Assembly: GCA_004794655.1 (NCBI GenBank)
Contig: SMMW01000087.1
Location: 62,001 to 126,000, forward strand
Length of the DNA stretch: 64,000 nt
DNA from: Marisa cornuarietis
Lineage: Eukaryota > Mollusca > Gastropoda > Architaenioglossa > Ampullariidae
Direction of reading: 5' to 3'
Position 1 is the stretch's first letter. Every line of letters begins with the position of its first letter. Positions 1 to 12,594 of this stretch are shown here, piece after piece. A program made the translations under genes and the position numbers. The notes beneath the pieces were generated by a model that worked only from the letters and a program-made list of their open reading frames with translations, did not search any database and was not told the origin of the DNA.

Positions 1-43
1 CTTTTCGTGTACACCGACTGTTGCAGTAGCTTAGAAACGGCAG

Positions 44-346
44 TCATCTTGTGAAATGTTTTAACGCCAGCTGTTCATTTATTAACTTTCTTGACTGGTA
101 CAGTTCGTTGGTGAAGGGTGGATAGGTGAGGCAGAACATAAATAGATGCGGCAGCTGACAAGGCCCTTTGCTCACCCCTGTCTCCAGCAGGTCCTGTACG
201 TAACAACCAGTCCACTCATTCACGTTCATCACCCAGTTTTTCCTCTGACCACCTCTGCGTTGACCTGCTCTTGATACACCTGGAAGGACAGTTTTCGAAA
301 GAGTGACCTGCCGGGTCACGTGGGCGGACCAGTTTACGTCGCTCAA
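44..346 (-). pseudogene. Non-LTR retrotransposon RT C-terminal fragment
   Basis: The minus strand reads as an open frame containing AHVTRQVTLSKTVLPG, then a basic RAGQRRGGQRKNW stretch and NEWTG.YVQDLL. From family knowledge, this order (HVTR..SL.KTVL.G, RRGRQRK.W, KEWT, LL) is typical of the C-terminal tail of LINE reverse transcriptases in invertebrates. Nothing of the catalytic palm is present, so this is a 5'-truncated or eroded copy. It abuts the decayed receptor copy that begins near 420 and may have removed that copy's 5' end. The similarity is recognised by eye and the limits are approximate. Confidence 0.6.
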
Positions 347-419
347 TTGTTTTAAGTAATGGTTTCTGGTATCTTACTAGTTAGCTGTTGCTGGATGTGG
401 AACTTGCCATGGAGCTATT

Positions 420-1163
420 CTTTTCAAGTTTGTTTAGTGGCGTTTGTCGAATTTCGTAAAATTACCTTTTTCCTCCTCTTTGGTAAACAGATATTTATGT
501 TTACTTCCTACGAGACATATGATCCGTTGTTTTATCTTTTAACGAATAACAAATTTTGAAATTCAAAACACTGCCTTGGACAGTTTGTTAATAGTTATTA
601 TCTCCCTTAAGAGATGCTTCTGTGTCTTATTATCACTTCGGGCAAAGCTTTAGCTGAAAACCTGGAGCATATCATATCCTCCCCGCTGGAGTGTATCTGA
701 TAGCTGTCTTAAAATCATCTAAACGGTAAAATATGCTTTTATGGTTGTGTCAAAAGGTTGCAGCTTACATTAATGGGCATCTACGAGTTCGATGTTGTTG
801 GCAATATATTTAACGAATATTTTACGGAGACAACGTGGACTTGAGTTATCCCATTGTAATTTTTATTGTTGCGTTCATCATGCCCATTAAACTTTTGCAG
901 ATAGTTTTGTTGAAGAATAAGAATGCTTCCGTGAACACATGGAAAGAAGCAATGGTGATCAAAATGTTAATTCTGTGTTCACTTCACATGCTGACATTTG
1001 TTTTGCTGAGAGTTTTGTTTAGAATCTATTATTTTACTTTACCTGAATCCTCACCGCCATCGTTTGCGTCTGATTGTTTTCGTCATTCAGAGTTCTGTTA
1101 ATTCCAAGTACAGAGAAACACTTCACAGTTATTGTAAACATTTAGTTAAGTATCATTTATAAA
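420..1163 (+). pseudogene. Decayed 7TM chemosensory-type receptor
   Basis: This is a broken member of the receptor family that is intact at 4889 and 17543. Recognisable blocks are TM2/ECL1 (FFLLFGKQIFMFTSYETYDP, about 460-525), NNKF (547-558), a TM3 core in another frame (EMLLCLI-like, about 610-640, where intact genes have ERCLCVM), TM5-ICL3-TM6 (about 850-1025, with KEAMVIKMLILCS where intact genes have KEIAVTKMLTLLS), and the post-TM7 tail NSKYRETLHS (about 1100-1130). Several frame changes and stops separate the blocks, TM1 is missing, and TM4 and TM7 are not readable. No functional product is expected. Confidence 0.8.
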
Positions 1164-3439
1164 ATTTGGAAGCGCAAGTCAGGAATAAAGAAACATCATA
1201 TCGAGCTAAAGAACCCAAGTTTAATTATTGAGTATATGTCATTGTGTAAAGTATAAACTAGCTTTTTTCCATCAGTATTTCTTTTTTAAGCATAGTTTCT
1301 CGTTAAGCTTTACCTACTGTTGGTGAGAGCACTTATCAAAATGAAACTAAACGTCTTCTGTGCGTTTCTAACAATAATTCGTGTAAATATTTAAACTTTG
1401 GACGTCATTATTTTTTCACCTTTTGTTTCAAATCAGCAGCGAGAATCAAGCAAATAAAGATACATACGTGACACTGGGATACTTTAAGCACGTGGCCAAT
1501 GGTGGGACCTTTGATCTATTAACCTTTTCTTAATTGACTGTTGAGTATCCCTTACTGAGTGGCGTCATTTTAAAACAAAAAAAGTATAATAGCATAAGTA
1601 AATCCCACTGCCCACAACTTTTAATTTGTAAGACATTAAAAAATGCAAAAGTGTGAGCGTGCGATGTAAGCACTGGTGAAAAACCATAACCAGTCATAAC
1701 CTTTGATGGCTCTTCGAGTCAACAATTGTTATCAAACGGTGCCTTAAAATAAGAACATTTACATTGTGTATCACACGAGAAAGAACGTTTGTTCTTAAAT
1801 AAACAAACAAATTAAAAAAATTCAAAAACAAGAACATTAAAACAGTCAAAACGGAAGAAAATAAATATTAAAAACAAAGTTAATAAAATGTTGCTTTTCT
1901 GACACAGGGCAAAAGTCTTGTCAACATCACCTATATTCGCCCCAAATTTCCTCCTGTATGTCAGCACATACTATCAACCATAATCGTAAGATAACGTAGC
2001 CATCATCGTAGACGATATGTTTGTCAAAATACATACATCCCTACCCCTAGCTTTGCTTTCAGAATCATTCCTGTACGTGTCGCGGAGTGGGGTTTAGCGA
2101 TATAGGGCTGATGACTGACCACATGACCACATGACCATGAATTGACTGATCGGTTCCCAGAAGCAAGGACATGCGCTCTACAAGCGACATACAGAACGTG
2201 TATGTCAAAACATAAAACACGTGGCTCATCTCTTGTATCCTTTCTCTCGGAAGAAACAGAGATGTAGCGTGGACGGTCACACCTGTGTAAAATTCTGACC
2301 TTAATATTTGGGTTTATGATGACCTGATGAGAGTGGATGACACAAAAGGTCACGGCCATATGTGGAGCATAGATGATCGTTAACACTTCCACAGACACCA
2401 CTAATATTTTGTGTTATCGTCATTGCTGTTGGGAAGTAGTCGTAAAGAGAGAGTAAGTTTTTTACCCAGTGCAAACACGGAAACTTAAAAAGAAACATCT
2501 TGTTTTCGAAGATATAGAGCATTCTCTACACTCGGTGGGCACTACCTTGTGTTTCTTTATTCCAGTGAACATTCGGCACCGCTCTGTAACGACTACAAAC
2601 AGTTAAACAACATGTTAGGGGTTGGGGCACAATAATTTTAAAAACAATACGCTTGTCCCTGAATTCCCTACATTTTCCCAGGGCAAAGACTTCCTCTCAC
2701 CTTATTACTATGGCCCCTGGTGAAAACTTCTACATGTCAAGGGCAAATATTTGGTTGTCTGTGTAGTCTGCTCTTCAACATTATTTCTGTTTTCAGTGTC
2801 CTGGATCGTCTATCTCTCTCATTAATGTGTTTATAAAATATTTTAGGAATACTTTTTGGGTTCTGTAACTTTAGTAAGTCAATGAAAAGCCCAAGAGCTT
2901 CAGAAAACAAGGTCTCGATGCAGGTACCAAAAATGGGTTTTGCTCTGTAGCTTTAGTTATCAAAAGGACCGTCCTTGTCGTGCTTTCTTATCAGTTAAAT
3001 ATATCTAACAAGTTTATTCTACTGATTGCATGGCAGGTTTCTGCTCGGATCTTTTTCCACGCTGTCGGTAGTCAAGGACGCTCACCACGAAGGCAACTTT
3101 CCGCAGTTCGCAAGAATTTTAGCTCTTTACTATTTTCATATAACACTGCTCAGTTAGTTCAGTTCATAATACTGTTAGGATTTAGGTCTACAATATTGGA
3201 CATGTAAACTTTATGCAGTGTGCTTGTTTGTGCTGCTTTTGTATATTTTCTTGTACTTTGAGTGGAACTGGCTAACAAGATAGCGGGCCTCCACTATGTT
3301 GTACAGTCGTGAGTATCTTCTCGTAGTCTTCCAGTCCTCGCTTACCCTCCACTTGACATTTCTAGTTTTTCAACTGATATCGTACCTCAATACTCGGCCA
3401 TCCATCAGAAGAAAAAGCGAAAGAAAATTTGATCTTAAC
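1164..3439. other. Intergenic, no recognised feature
   Basis: AT-rich non-coding DNA. A 125-codon minus-strand frame (2024-2401) and a 75-codon plus frame (2980-3207) are open, but neither shows a domain, a paralogue in the window or convincing codon structure. I treat both as chance. Confidence 0.5.
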
Positions 3440-3800
3440 GACAGGCGTAAAACTCCACCACTATCGGCTGTCCTGCTTTCTAATGTTCAAACATGTCTCC
3501 TTGCTTTCACTGAGACTTGGCTGAAGGAGGCCGAGAGTGACAATGATTTATATGTTAGAGGGTTTGGCCATCCCATTGGCATTGACAGAATTCCTATTAT
3601 TACCAACTAATCTACCGGCAGTTGGGCGTGTATTTTGATATAAATGAATGGTACTGCAACACCGCTGAGGTCAGGGAACGACTGTGTACCACCAATCTTA
3701 AACTACTGTTCATATCCCTCCGTCGTTGCTACCTCCCCAGGGAGCTGTCAGCTGTTTCATCCTTCGAGTGCCTCCAACAATCAATACAGTGAAAGAGACT
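3440..3800 (+). pseudogene. LINE endonuclease-domain fragment
   Basis: The first part reads PPLSAVLLSNVQTC followed by LLAFTETWLKEAESDNDLYV and GFGHPIGIDR. This matches the start of the apurinic-type endonuclease domain of CR1/Jockey-like LINEs (LANVRSL..K..., FTETWL...D..., GF...R.DR). After a stop at about 3608 the similarity resumes in a shifted frame as ERLCTTNLKLLFISLRRCYL followed by PREL, the usual VKERLCTPDIELL.VSLRP.YLPREF block. No reverse transcriptase follows. It is a truncated, frameshifted copy recognised by motif order only. Confidence 0.65.
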
Positions 3801-4888
3801 GAACTTCAATTTATTCTTATTTATAAATGATGAAATTGGAGCATTGCCTCTAATTAACGCATGTACTCAGTGCCCTGCATCCCGTATCATGGGCCCATTA
3901 TTTACCATGCGCTACACTTTACTCAAAATACACGTCTCTTAATACAGACGTGCGATGATCGTCGAAATTATATTTATTCATGTGTCTGACTAACGACCTG
4001 GGAGAAAAGATCTGCATGTTTACCTGTGAGGAAAAAGAAATTCATGACAATAATCCAATACACTTTTGTGTATTTCTCCAAGAAAATAAATCATTTAAAA
4101 GTGAAAAAAACAAGATCTAATGTTTTGAAGATATTACGAATGGGGAGACTGCCTGTGTCAGTATACATCTATAGGTATGTAAATGTCTACGTGTCAGTCC
4201 GTGTATATTTATTCACAAGAGTGTGCAATTTTGTACATTGTCTTAAAGTCTGTGTCTACATTCTGTGAGTTTGTCGTGCGTGCCGTAGCGCGTGTGTGTG
4301 ACCGCGTTCAGTGGCGTGTGAACGTCCACCAATATTTGAATGTGTGGGCGTAAACTGGTTCACTCTGTTTGAAAAAGACCACGCAGTCTTTTTTTGTAAC
4401 TTTGATTTCACCCATTTTCCACTTATCTGGCCATACAGATGCAAAACACATTGAATGCAGTCAATAACCCTTCTTATAAATTGACTGCCACTGCTACATT
4501 TGAGTAACATAGAAACCGTGTTTCTTTTACTTACTGTAGCCCATATATATCTATATATATGGGCCTTTCATGTTGAAGCTACATTTACCTAAACTTCAGA
4601 ATGGGAAACAAATCTGTGAAGACATTAAATTCATTTACTCTGTAAATTTCAAGAGAAATGCAAATAAAACAAAAGATAGAACCTACCCACGGAAAGTACG
4701 AGTTTGCAGATTGCAATTGTGACTACAAGAATAATTTGCAATCGAACATATCGTTGACACTGGAGTAGCATTGCGCAGCCAGATAGAGAGAAATAAATGA
4801 TGCAGACTAGGATCAAGAAAAACGGAAGCCTAAAGTTGTGAACAATTTCTTTAAAAAGACAGGTTGACGAAAAACATTTTGTTTCGAA
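3801..4888. other. Intergenic, includes a perfect AT hairpin
   Basis: No gene recognised. Positions 4539-4564 form a palindrome, two GCCCATATATA arms around a short centre, which could extrude as a hairpin or be a simple AT expansion. Open frames of 80-84 codons here have no support. The 5' flank of the receptor at 4889 lies in this stretch, but no TATA or initiator can be singled out. Confidence 0.5.
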
Positions 4889-5989
4889 ATGACTTACAAC
4901 GAAAGTGATATGTTTCCTGTACCTCTCTCCACTTCTCTAGCCGCTGTCATCACAGATTCTAGTGAGAACAATTCAAGAATGTGCTTGCTGACATCCTCGC
5001 CTGATGGGTCTGAAGACCTCATCAGCCCAGAAACTGAACTCTTTATCAGTAAACTGAAATCAGCTGTGATTATTCCCCTACTTTTCCTGTTTGGAGGGCC
5101 AACTAATCTCCTAAATATGGTGATCTTCTTCAAACAGGGTTTGCAAGACCGTGTCAATCTTTGCCTTTTTTGTCTGGCTGTCGTAGACTTTACTACCCTA
5201 GCCTTTTCCTTTGTACTGTTTGCGGAGCATATGTTTATGTTCACGTCTCATCAAAGATACGGGCAGGTGTTTCAGATTCTCACAGACAAGAAGTTCCTGG
5301 TATTCTATAACACTGGCTATGGAGCAACCTTTCTTTCTGCCATCATTGCCTGTGAGAGATGTTTATTTGTACTGATGCCGCTTCGCGCAAGACTGTTGCT
5401 GAAAACCAAGAACATGGCTGTCATCGTACTCATTACAGTTCCCATCGTTTGTTTCCTCAGACTTGTTGTTACGGCAAAGTATGGTGTCCGGTGTGTGTTT
5501 GACAGTAAGAGACAGCTGACATTCGCGGATTATTATGTCACAGAGTATGCAGATAGGAACAAAGAGTTACTGGACTTTGTAGATGGAATATTTTACGGTT
5601 TTTTCATAGCTCTAGGGTGTCCTGTTATAGTCTTGGTTGCCACTTTCATGACATCAGTTGAACTCTGGAGGATGGCTTCATGGCGAAAAGAAATGGCATC
5701 AGTTAATACGAAGAAGGAATTGGCTGTGACTAAAATGCTTATTCTGTTATCTACAGAATTCTTGATATTTTCATTGCCGAGGGTTTTACTCAGGGCATAT
5801 CCCTTATTCAACGCTGAGTTCAGTGCTAAAGGCAAGTATCGGTATTTTTTCTTCGCCTTCGTTAGTGTCGCCGATGTTTGCGGCTGCATGGGGTCTGCAT
5901 TCAGTTTTATTGTTTACTATTTTTCTAGTTCTAGATATAGAAAGATTTTGAAACATTTGTTTCAAAATGATTTTTTGTTGGGTAAGTGA
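4889..5989 (+). CDS. Putative chemosensory 7TM receptor (copy 1, intact)
   Basis: A 366-residue single-exon receptor in the rhodopsin-like class. TM segments by hydrophobicity: TM1 58-81, TM2 91-115, TM3 138-163, TM4 175-195, TM5 232-257, TM6 279-301, TM7 318-345. LAVVD (96-100) supplies the TM2 Asp. ERC (156-158) replaces DRY and is followed by LFVLMPLRAR. TM7 ends YYFSSSRYRK instead of NPxxY. The N-terminus has sequons at N4 and N27, Cys32 and the family signature DGSEDLISPETE (39-50). ECL2 carries Cys202. There is no Cys at the top of TM3. The ATG at 4889 is the first in frame and leaves a 57-residue extracellular N-terminus. From family resemblance it probably acts at the plasma membrane of sensory cells on an unknown ligand through a G protein. 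Class is fairly sure, ligand unknown. Confidence 0.9.
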   Translation: MTYNESDMFPVPLSTSLAAVITDSSENNSRMCLLTSSPDGSEDLISPETELFISKLKSAVIIPLLFLFGGPTNLLNMVIFFKQGLQDRVNLCLFCLAVVDFTTLAFSFVLFAEHMFMFTSHQRYGQVFQILTDKKFLVFYNTGYGATFLSAIIACERCLFVLMPLRARLLLKTKNMAVIVLITVPIVCFLRLVVTAKYGVRCVFDSKRQLTFADYYVTEYADRNKELLDFVDGIFYGFFIALGCPVIVLVATFMTSVELWRMASWRKEMASVNTKKELAVTKMLILLSTEFLIFSLPRVLLRAYPLFNAEFSAKGKYRYFFFAFVSVADVCGCMGSAFSFIVYYFSSSRYRKILKHLFQNDFLLGK

Positions 5990-6596
5990 ATAGCAAAGTG
6001 GTTAATGTAATGTTCTTATGCCTGGAGATACGAACACCAGTCAGGTTGATACCCGTGTAAGGCAGATTTTTTTCCAATCGAACGGAAAGAGATGCTTGGC
6101 TCAGTACAGGGTTTCGGAAGGATTTTTTTTATGCCAAACTTCCAAGTAGGTCTATTGTAATACCACCCCCACCCCCATCAACTTAAAAACCCTCAGGGAA
6201 AGCGGTCTTTTCCTTATTTTGGTCCTGTAGTGTGGAATAACCGGTCTTTCGTTATTTGGCATTATACATTGCAGGCCGCTTCAAAACTTTTTCTTTTTAA
6301 TCTGTACGCCAACTCAGTGACACGGTCTGTATTCTGTGGCAATGCTGCTTACTGTCAGAGACATAGTGCTTAAAATAGAAGAAAAAATCCTTTTTCCGTC
6401 CTTTGATTTTTTTTAAACCCATTAAATTAAAGTTAGAATTTTTAAAGAGAAAACTTTGAGATTGAACAGCTTCTGTGTTCGTTAGTGTTTTATGTGCATG
6501 TATGTTCTAAAAATAAGTATTAAACTTTAAAACTTCAATTTAGGTCAAATTAGGCCATCACATAGTTCGTTTATTGCAAGCAATGGGCAAGCACAC

Positions 6597-6598
<2 letters not shown>

Positions 6599-6634
<36 letters not shown>
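6599..6634. repeat. (GT)n microsatellite
   Basis: About 18 uninterrupted GT units in the 3' flank of the receptor ending at 5989. Confidence 0.97.
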
Positions 6635-6635
<1 letters not shown>

Positions 6636-7384
6636 GTAAGCACGTATTTCCTGTGTAAGTGTATGAGTGTTAGGGGATGTGTGTGTTTTGTGAGTCAACT
6701 GATTTGATCTAAAGCTCGTGTATACAGAAAATAAAACTAAAATTTAATCCACCTTTAATCCATCTACATGTACAACATATGAACTAAAAACAAACAGCCA
6801 GAGGCCAGGAAATGCCTACGTAGCGTTTGTGAACAGTGTACCTACTTTATTGAGTAGATTTGTGTGTGGGGCGGGGGAGATTTTTTGCATCTCATTATGT
6901 CGGGGGACATAAAAGAAGGGCATAATAGTAGACATGTAAATGGCAGGTTGAAAACTGAACGTGTTTAAAAGCTAAATCGCAGGTGATATTATCTTTGTTT
7001 CCCCCCAAACTTCGTCATTTAGTTTCTTACTGATTCTGTGGATTATGACTTGTTTTGATAAGGATTTATTTACTGAACTAAGACACCCACGATACCAGAC
7101 TCTCAGAGGGGAGATATTTAACGTTTATCTTTGAATGACTGTCCATACTCATGGCTGCTATGTCGGCGACGATATAAAGAAACAGTTTTCTTTTTAAATA
7201 ACAAATCAACAAGGAGTTTAATGTGACTCTGCTCACTTCTAGCTGTTCTTGAGTTCATTGCTATGCACGGGGTCAGCATTCTGTGTCCCTGCTGGGCAAA
7301 GGCTGAAAGATGACATCGACTAAGGCCGTGTCGAAACATCCGATTGTAATTCGCCGTAAAAGCTGTATTTTGCTGTTTGAAAGT

Positions 7385-7412
7385 TTTATTTATTTATTTA
7401 TTTATTTATTTT
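7385..7412. repeat. (ATTT)n microsatellite
   Basis: Seven tandem TTTA/ATTT units. Confidence 0.95.
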
Positions 7413-9034
7413 GTTCACCGCGGTACTTGAAGTTCAAGTGACAGGCAGCTTTTAAAAGGGAATTTTGTACTCGTTCTTAACCAATAAACACATATGTTGG
7501 TCAAACTCTCACTTACTTGCCTTCGAAGAACTAAGTATCACATCATCGTATGCGTCAGTATGCCGTTAACTGAAGTTAAATCGATTATTATCACCATCTT
7601 CGTCGCTGTTGTTGTCGTCAGCCTAGTCGTCAGGGAAGAGGAGGAGAGGCGGGCCCACACTACTTCCCAATAGTTATGTTCATAACTGCCTCTTCTTATT
7701 GTACTAATTTACAATACTTAGCTTATGGTTTTCTGCGTTTTGCACCAGTTTCCGGGTTGTGAAGAATGTGGACGTATGAGATCTGCAGTGAAGACCGATG
7801 ATAACAACCAGTAGATAAGGTCAAGGTGGCCACAAAAATAAACACGAAAGAAACTTTTGTAAGTTGTAACTCAGTGCGGGCATTACGTTTCGTAGTTTCT
7901 GAAATACGGTTTAGAGTTTTCGTTTTTCCTAAACAGCTTTTTTTTGGTGCTTTCATTTCTAGAACTTATTTATATATTTATTTATAAATATATTTAAGTT
8001 GAAAATCAGTTCGCCCTGAGGTCTTTATTTGAAACACAACAATCAGAAATTGTCATCTTTCTGGCAATAATATTGCTAAAACAGTTTTTTGACTAAATTG
8101 CAATCTTCATAAAAAATAAAATAGCATGCTTATTAATACTGTTGAAAAATAGTTTAAAATAGTTATTATGTTTGCTGTTTTTGTATAAAAATGAAAGCAA
8201 ATATTGTTTTCAAAATAATTCAACAAAAAATGTCTAATATATTTATGGTCGTAAATATAAATCATCCTTTGAAAAAATATTTAGCATTGATTATGCCTTT
8301 AAAAATGATCTCTCACTCTCAGATGTGTTCATATGTGAAATATGTTCAGTATGATGAGTTCTTATTACTCAGATACTACAGCATTATGCTTTTGTGATAT
8401 ATGCAGAACACATAATATTTTGCAGTTTTCACTTGGCAGCGCACACGATATGCTCTTGGTTTTGCTCAGGTTGACAACTCAATAATAAGAGACAAAGCCA
8501 TAGTAAACTACCTCAAATATTTCACTGTTCTATTTAAACTACTGGAAGCAAGTATTGTGTGTCAAAGCCATGCCGTAAGCTAATTATGTTATATTGCAAT
8601 CAAGATGCAACATACTAAATTAAAAACCAAAGCGCGTCAGTCTATAGGTATTATAATTTTTACTTTCAGATTTTTAAAATGTTCACCCCTTAACATCTTC
8701 CTAATTTAAAACATAATATTTTACCAAAATCTTGTACATACGTGAAAATAGTAATAGATTACACAAAATAAATTCATGTCTTGTATGTCAGTAAATAGCT
8801 AATGACTTAATGCAAGAAATGCACATGGAATCTAGTCATTTAGTCTTCATGAATCTCGTAGTTACCCTTATAAAGCTGGAAGTCAAAGAAGCAATACCTA
8901 TAATGATAAGAATAATATTAAAATATTTAAAGCAACATCACCATCACCTATTTCGAAAAACCGTTAACGTACGTACGTTTTCTGCAATGTAAGTTACGAC
9001 GCGTTCACGTGTAGCATCATAGAACACATCAAAC

Positions 9035-9300
9035 ATCAGAAATGAATGAATACAATAGGTAAAAATCTACTGGAACCTTTAGGAATTGTTCCATTTTGGA
9101 TTACTTCCCCTTAACAGCTAAAATAACTCAACCAATCACGTATTTTGCTTTATCCAAAAGTCGCCGACGTTTTACTTGATCAAGCGCCATATCAAACTTG
9201 GTTGCCGGTTACTTAATTTGACATGGATGTGTACATCAACAACACGAAATGAAAAGAAAACAATAATAAATATTTAAAGCATGGTGTATATTCTAATAAA
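9035..9300 (+). repeat. Dispersed repeat R1, copy 1
   Basis: About 265 bp aligns, in the same orientation, with 32742-33005. Shared landmarks in order are AATGAATGAATACA, CTACTGGAAC, CCCCTT, CAACCAATCAC versus CAGCCAATCAC, GGCGCCAT-like, AATTTGACATGGAT, GTAC.TCAACAAC and GTATATTCTAATAAAA. Divergence by eye is about 25%, so both are old. No terminal inverted repeats or coding are seen. Family unknown. It ends in an AATAAAA-type run, which would fit a retroposed element. Confidence 0.7.
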
Positions 9301-10087
9301 AATTTTTTTGTTTCTGGTAATTTCAAAATTTGTGCTTTTTTCCCGATCTATGAGTTATCCGTCCCGTGCAGTTACAATCTTTTATTTGATTTTAGACAAA
9401 GAAAACAAAACCAAAAATTTCTTTAAATTCACACAACGTAAAATTTAAAAAGATTCTCTTTAAAATGGTGTATCATAGATAATTGTTTTTATTGTTGGTT
9501 AATAGACATAAATTTTCAAAATACTGGTCGAAATTTCAACCACGGGCATTCGGGGCCACGTAGGCTAGGAGTTAACATACAGAAGGAAAGAAAGTGTGAA
9601 AACGTGTGTGGGTAAAAATGCTATGAGGACCAGAGGTTTTGAAATACAAACATTACGCAGTACAGGTTTTAAAAAGTGAAAACAGAACACGCGCATGACG
9701 ACAAAACAAATTAACGGGATTCACCTAGTAGCTTTTATATAACTAACTGAATTATTTTATTAAAGAGATGCATCAAATGTAATGCGTTTAAACAAACAAA
9801 TCAGGAGTGTAGAATGTTGTGGCTGAGTCTGTTCATACGAGGTTTTGATAACAGATAGGTAACAATCGGATATAAGAAACATTAGGGTTTATGGAAGAAA
9901 TATTTAACCTGTACCCTAAACATTTTTGAAGATAACTTGCATGATCGCTAACACGATGTGGTTGATACGTATTGCAGCGATACGTCGTTTTTTATCAGCC
10001 TATCAACCTTTTTTGTGCTAACTACAACATTCAAAAATATAATTCGTTTTAAAATTTATGACCAAAATGTGTTGTGGAGTAATCCTC
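9301..10087. other. Intergenic, no recognised feature
   Basis: AT-rich sequence between repeat R1 and the left inverted-duplication arm; no coding, RNA or repeat structure recognised. Confidence 0.5.
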
Positions 10088-11114
10088 ATAAAAGCTGCTA
10101 TCACAGGCACAAGCGCCCTTGATGTAGCGTTCAACATTAAACTTTATAAACAATTTGTTTGTATCACATTCTATTTTAATGTTTGTAGGTGTGCATGTAT
10201 CTTTGAATGTACGTTTGCAGACATGTTTCACCTTGCTGTCCAGTGCTTATGGTTGATTTTTATGGATCAGTTTTATGCAAAGCGCTGTCTTACACAAGAG
10301 TCAACGTGTCTGGACATTTCAAGGAAAAATTGCGATAAATCGAGCAGCGAAGTGACAAAATGTTATCTACTCACATGCCCTGAGTTCATCTGTGGGTCGT
10401 GTGCACAGAATACATCAGTCACTCAACGTTTAGTTGCTGAAGACGGTGTGCAGATCCACGTATAAAGCTCCAGTGAGCACAGTTTTTATTTTGGGGATAA
10501 AGGTTTAGTTTTCCTTCCTCCGCATCATAACCTCAAGTATTAAAACTACTTTTCCGTCTTGATCGCGAAATCGATCGTTGAACTAGAACCACCTGCATTG
10601 CACGTTGTATTGTAAACACCTCAGCATATACTCGATCACCCTCAGTGAAAACTTCAGTAAAAAGGAAGCAACTTCAAACATTTTTCTACAAAATCAAAGA
10701 TTGTCAATGAACATAAGAATCAAGCAGACTGTAGCCACGTTAATAGCGGCTACTGAACTATATACTTAATGAATGTACTTGATGAGCTGGTAAAAAAATC
10801 GTATGTTGGTAGAAGTGGGGCTACAGTTGGAATGGGACATATGTGTCAGCGTAGGAAATTCTATTCAGTGGTATCCAAATCATTATAAAAGCAATAACAG
10901 CAGTTTAGTCGTAGAAGTGAGTTAACAACAAACGAGAAGGATAAATGGTTGGTTAACCTTCTAGACTGTGAGAAGAACAGAACAGTTCGTGCTAACAATA
11001 GACATTAACTAGGCAAAGACTTCGGAAAGATTGCTAGGGGTTAAGTTGCTCACAAAGATAACTGCAATACATCGGTTTAAGTAAAGCTTACAGTTTTTTT
11101 TGTTTGCTCTTTTA

Positions 11115-11115
<1 letters not shown>

Positions 11116-11158
<43 letters not shown>
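11116..11158. repeat. (TG)n microsatellite, left arm
   Basis: About 21 TG units; the right-arm counterpart is the (AC)n tract at 31566-31617, which differs in length. Confidence 0.97.
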
Positions 11159-11160
<2 letters not shown>

Positions 11161-12594
11161 ACATTTTGCTTTCCAATGTGTCTGCATGCTTGAGTGTATG
11201 TGTGTTCATGACGGTCCATTCATACCAGCCATAAAAGATGGTTGATCGCCTGTATTTATATAAAGCGCCTTGAGCCCGGTTGATGCTGGAGAAATTTCTC
11301 TATAATGTTCTTCTTGCATATAAATGAGCAGACAAACCTTCGGACCTCTTGCTGCCTGTTATTAAAAGCCAGAAAGAAAGCTTTCATCAACTGCAGTATC
11401 CGTGAAGATGCTTCTATGACCCGGGTGGATCAAGGGAATGAAATAAAAACCATTGAATCTACAGGGTCTTTGCTGAAACTAAATTCAATTTATCCCTAAA
11501 TATTTCTAACCAGTCATATAAACTCTGTACTATAGATTTTCAGCAACGCTCAGATTTATCATGCTCTTTGTTTTAATAACATAAGCGTCTGTGTAAACTT
11601 GTGGAATTTTCCGAAATTGTATTTGGGGATGAAAGCTGCTGGAGGTTTACCTCCCAGACAGAAATTTAAGAGAAATCCATAAAAAATATATTCATTTAAG
11701 AAATCCATAACAGTATTTAAATAATTGTTCACTATTTTTCAGTGCTTAAGTATAAAATAAAGGAATTAAAGGTATAGAAAAATAATGTATGATCGTTGAC
11801 ATTAAACATTTTGTGAACAGACGAATGCAAATGTTATTTTACTTCATTAAGTACTGAATCTGCACGTGCTATTCATTACACATGCGAATTTCTATGTACA
11901 TTTCTGTCTGTATATATGTCCTGGCTTTGTTGTTCTGTTATAACTGTGTGTGCTTGCACGCGCAAATGTTTAAGCAAGCATATAAAAAAATATTTGACGA
12001 TATGCGCGCAACCAGATCAATTAAAATCTATTTTAATTCAGCGAGAGTATTATCTTCAACATATATGTGTGCACGCGTGTATATATATATATATATGCGT
12101 GCAAGCGTGAGCGTACTTGTGTGTGTGTGTGCGTTTCTTTCTTTTTTATCCCCCATTTTTTTCAAGCCCATCTATATTCAAAGACGCCCAATTAGTAATC
12201 GATAATTACTTCTGTCATTATAAATTGTTTGGTTCTGATTCATCGGTCCAATTCAAAAGCTCTGGCTGGTCAGGTCATAATAAGGTCGGATGTCAGATGT
12301 TAAGAATTTTTCAAGAACATTTAAAACGAATAATTTATAAAAGAAAAAAAAAGAAATTTCCAAATATACTGTTTAAAATATTATCGTGAAATACGAACAC
12401 GGAGTTTTACTTTATAATGTGACTATGAGATTAGTGTCGCTGTCACAGACATTGCATTGTGTTTCAAGATGTCCAGATAGCTATCGGGTAAATGCACACA
12501 CGCTTCAAAACTCTCTTCGCGAATGAAAATCTTAGAGAAAGTAGGACCAATGCCATGAAGCGTGTTAGTGGTAATTACTCAGGTCAAAAGTGGG

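Larger units (their letters stand above)
5990..9034. other. Intergenic, microsatellites only
   Basis: No gene recognised. It holds a (GT)n run at 6599-6634, an (ATTT)n run at 7385-7412 and AT-rich palindromic sequence at about 7965-7995. Short open frames (for example 7118-7339, 7723-7956, 8191-8397) have no domain and no paralogue in the window. Confidence 0.5.

Noticed and set aside
2024..2401. 125-codon minus-strand open frame
   Set aside because: No recognisable domain, no paralogue in the window and overlapping alternative frames. Chance open frame.
10058..10465. 135-codon plus-strand open frame with many Cys
   Set aside because: The right arm of the inverted duplication breaks this frame, and its first codons lie outside the duplicated segment. 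No domain or signal peptide is convincing.
11305..11499. Small open frame similar in both inverted arms (11305 + and 31132 -)
   Set aside because: Similarity follows from the duplication itself, and the lengths and ends differ. No independent evidence of coding.
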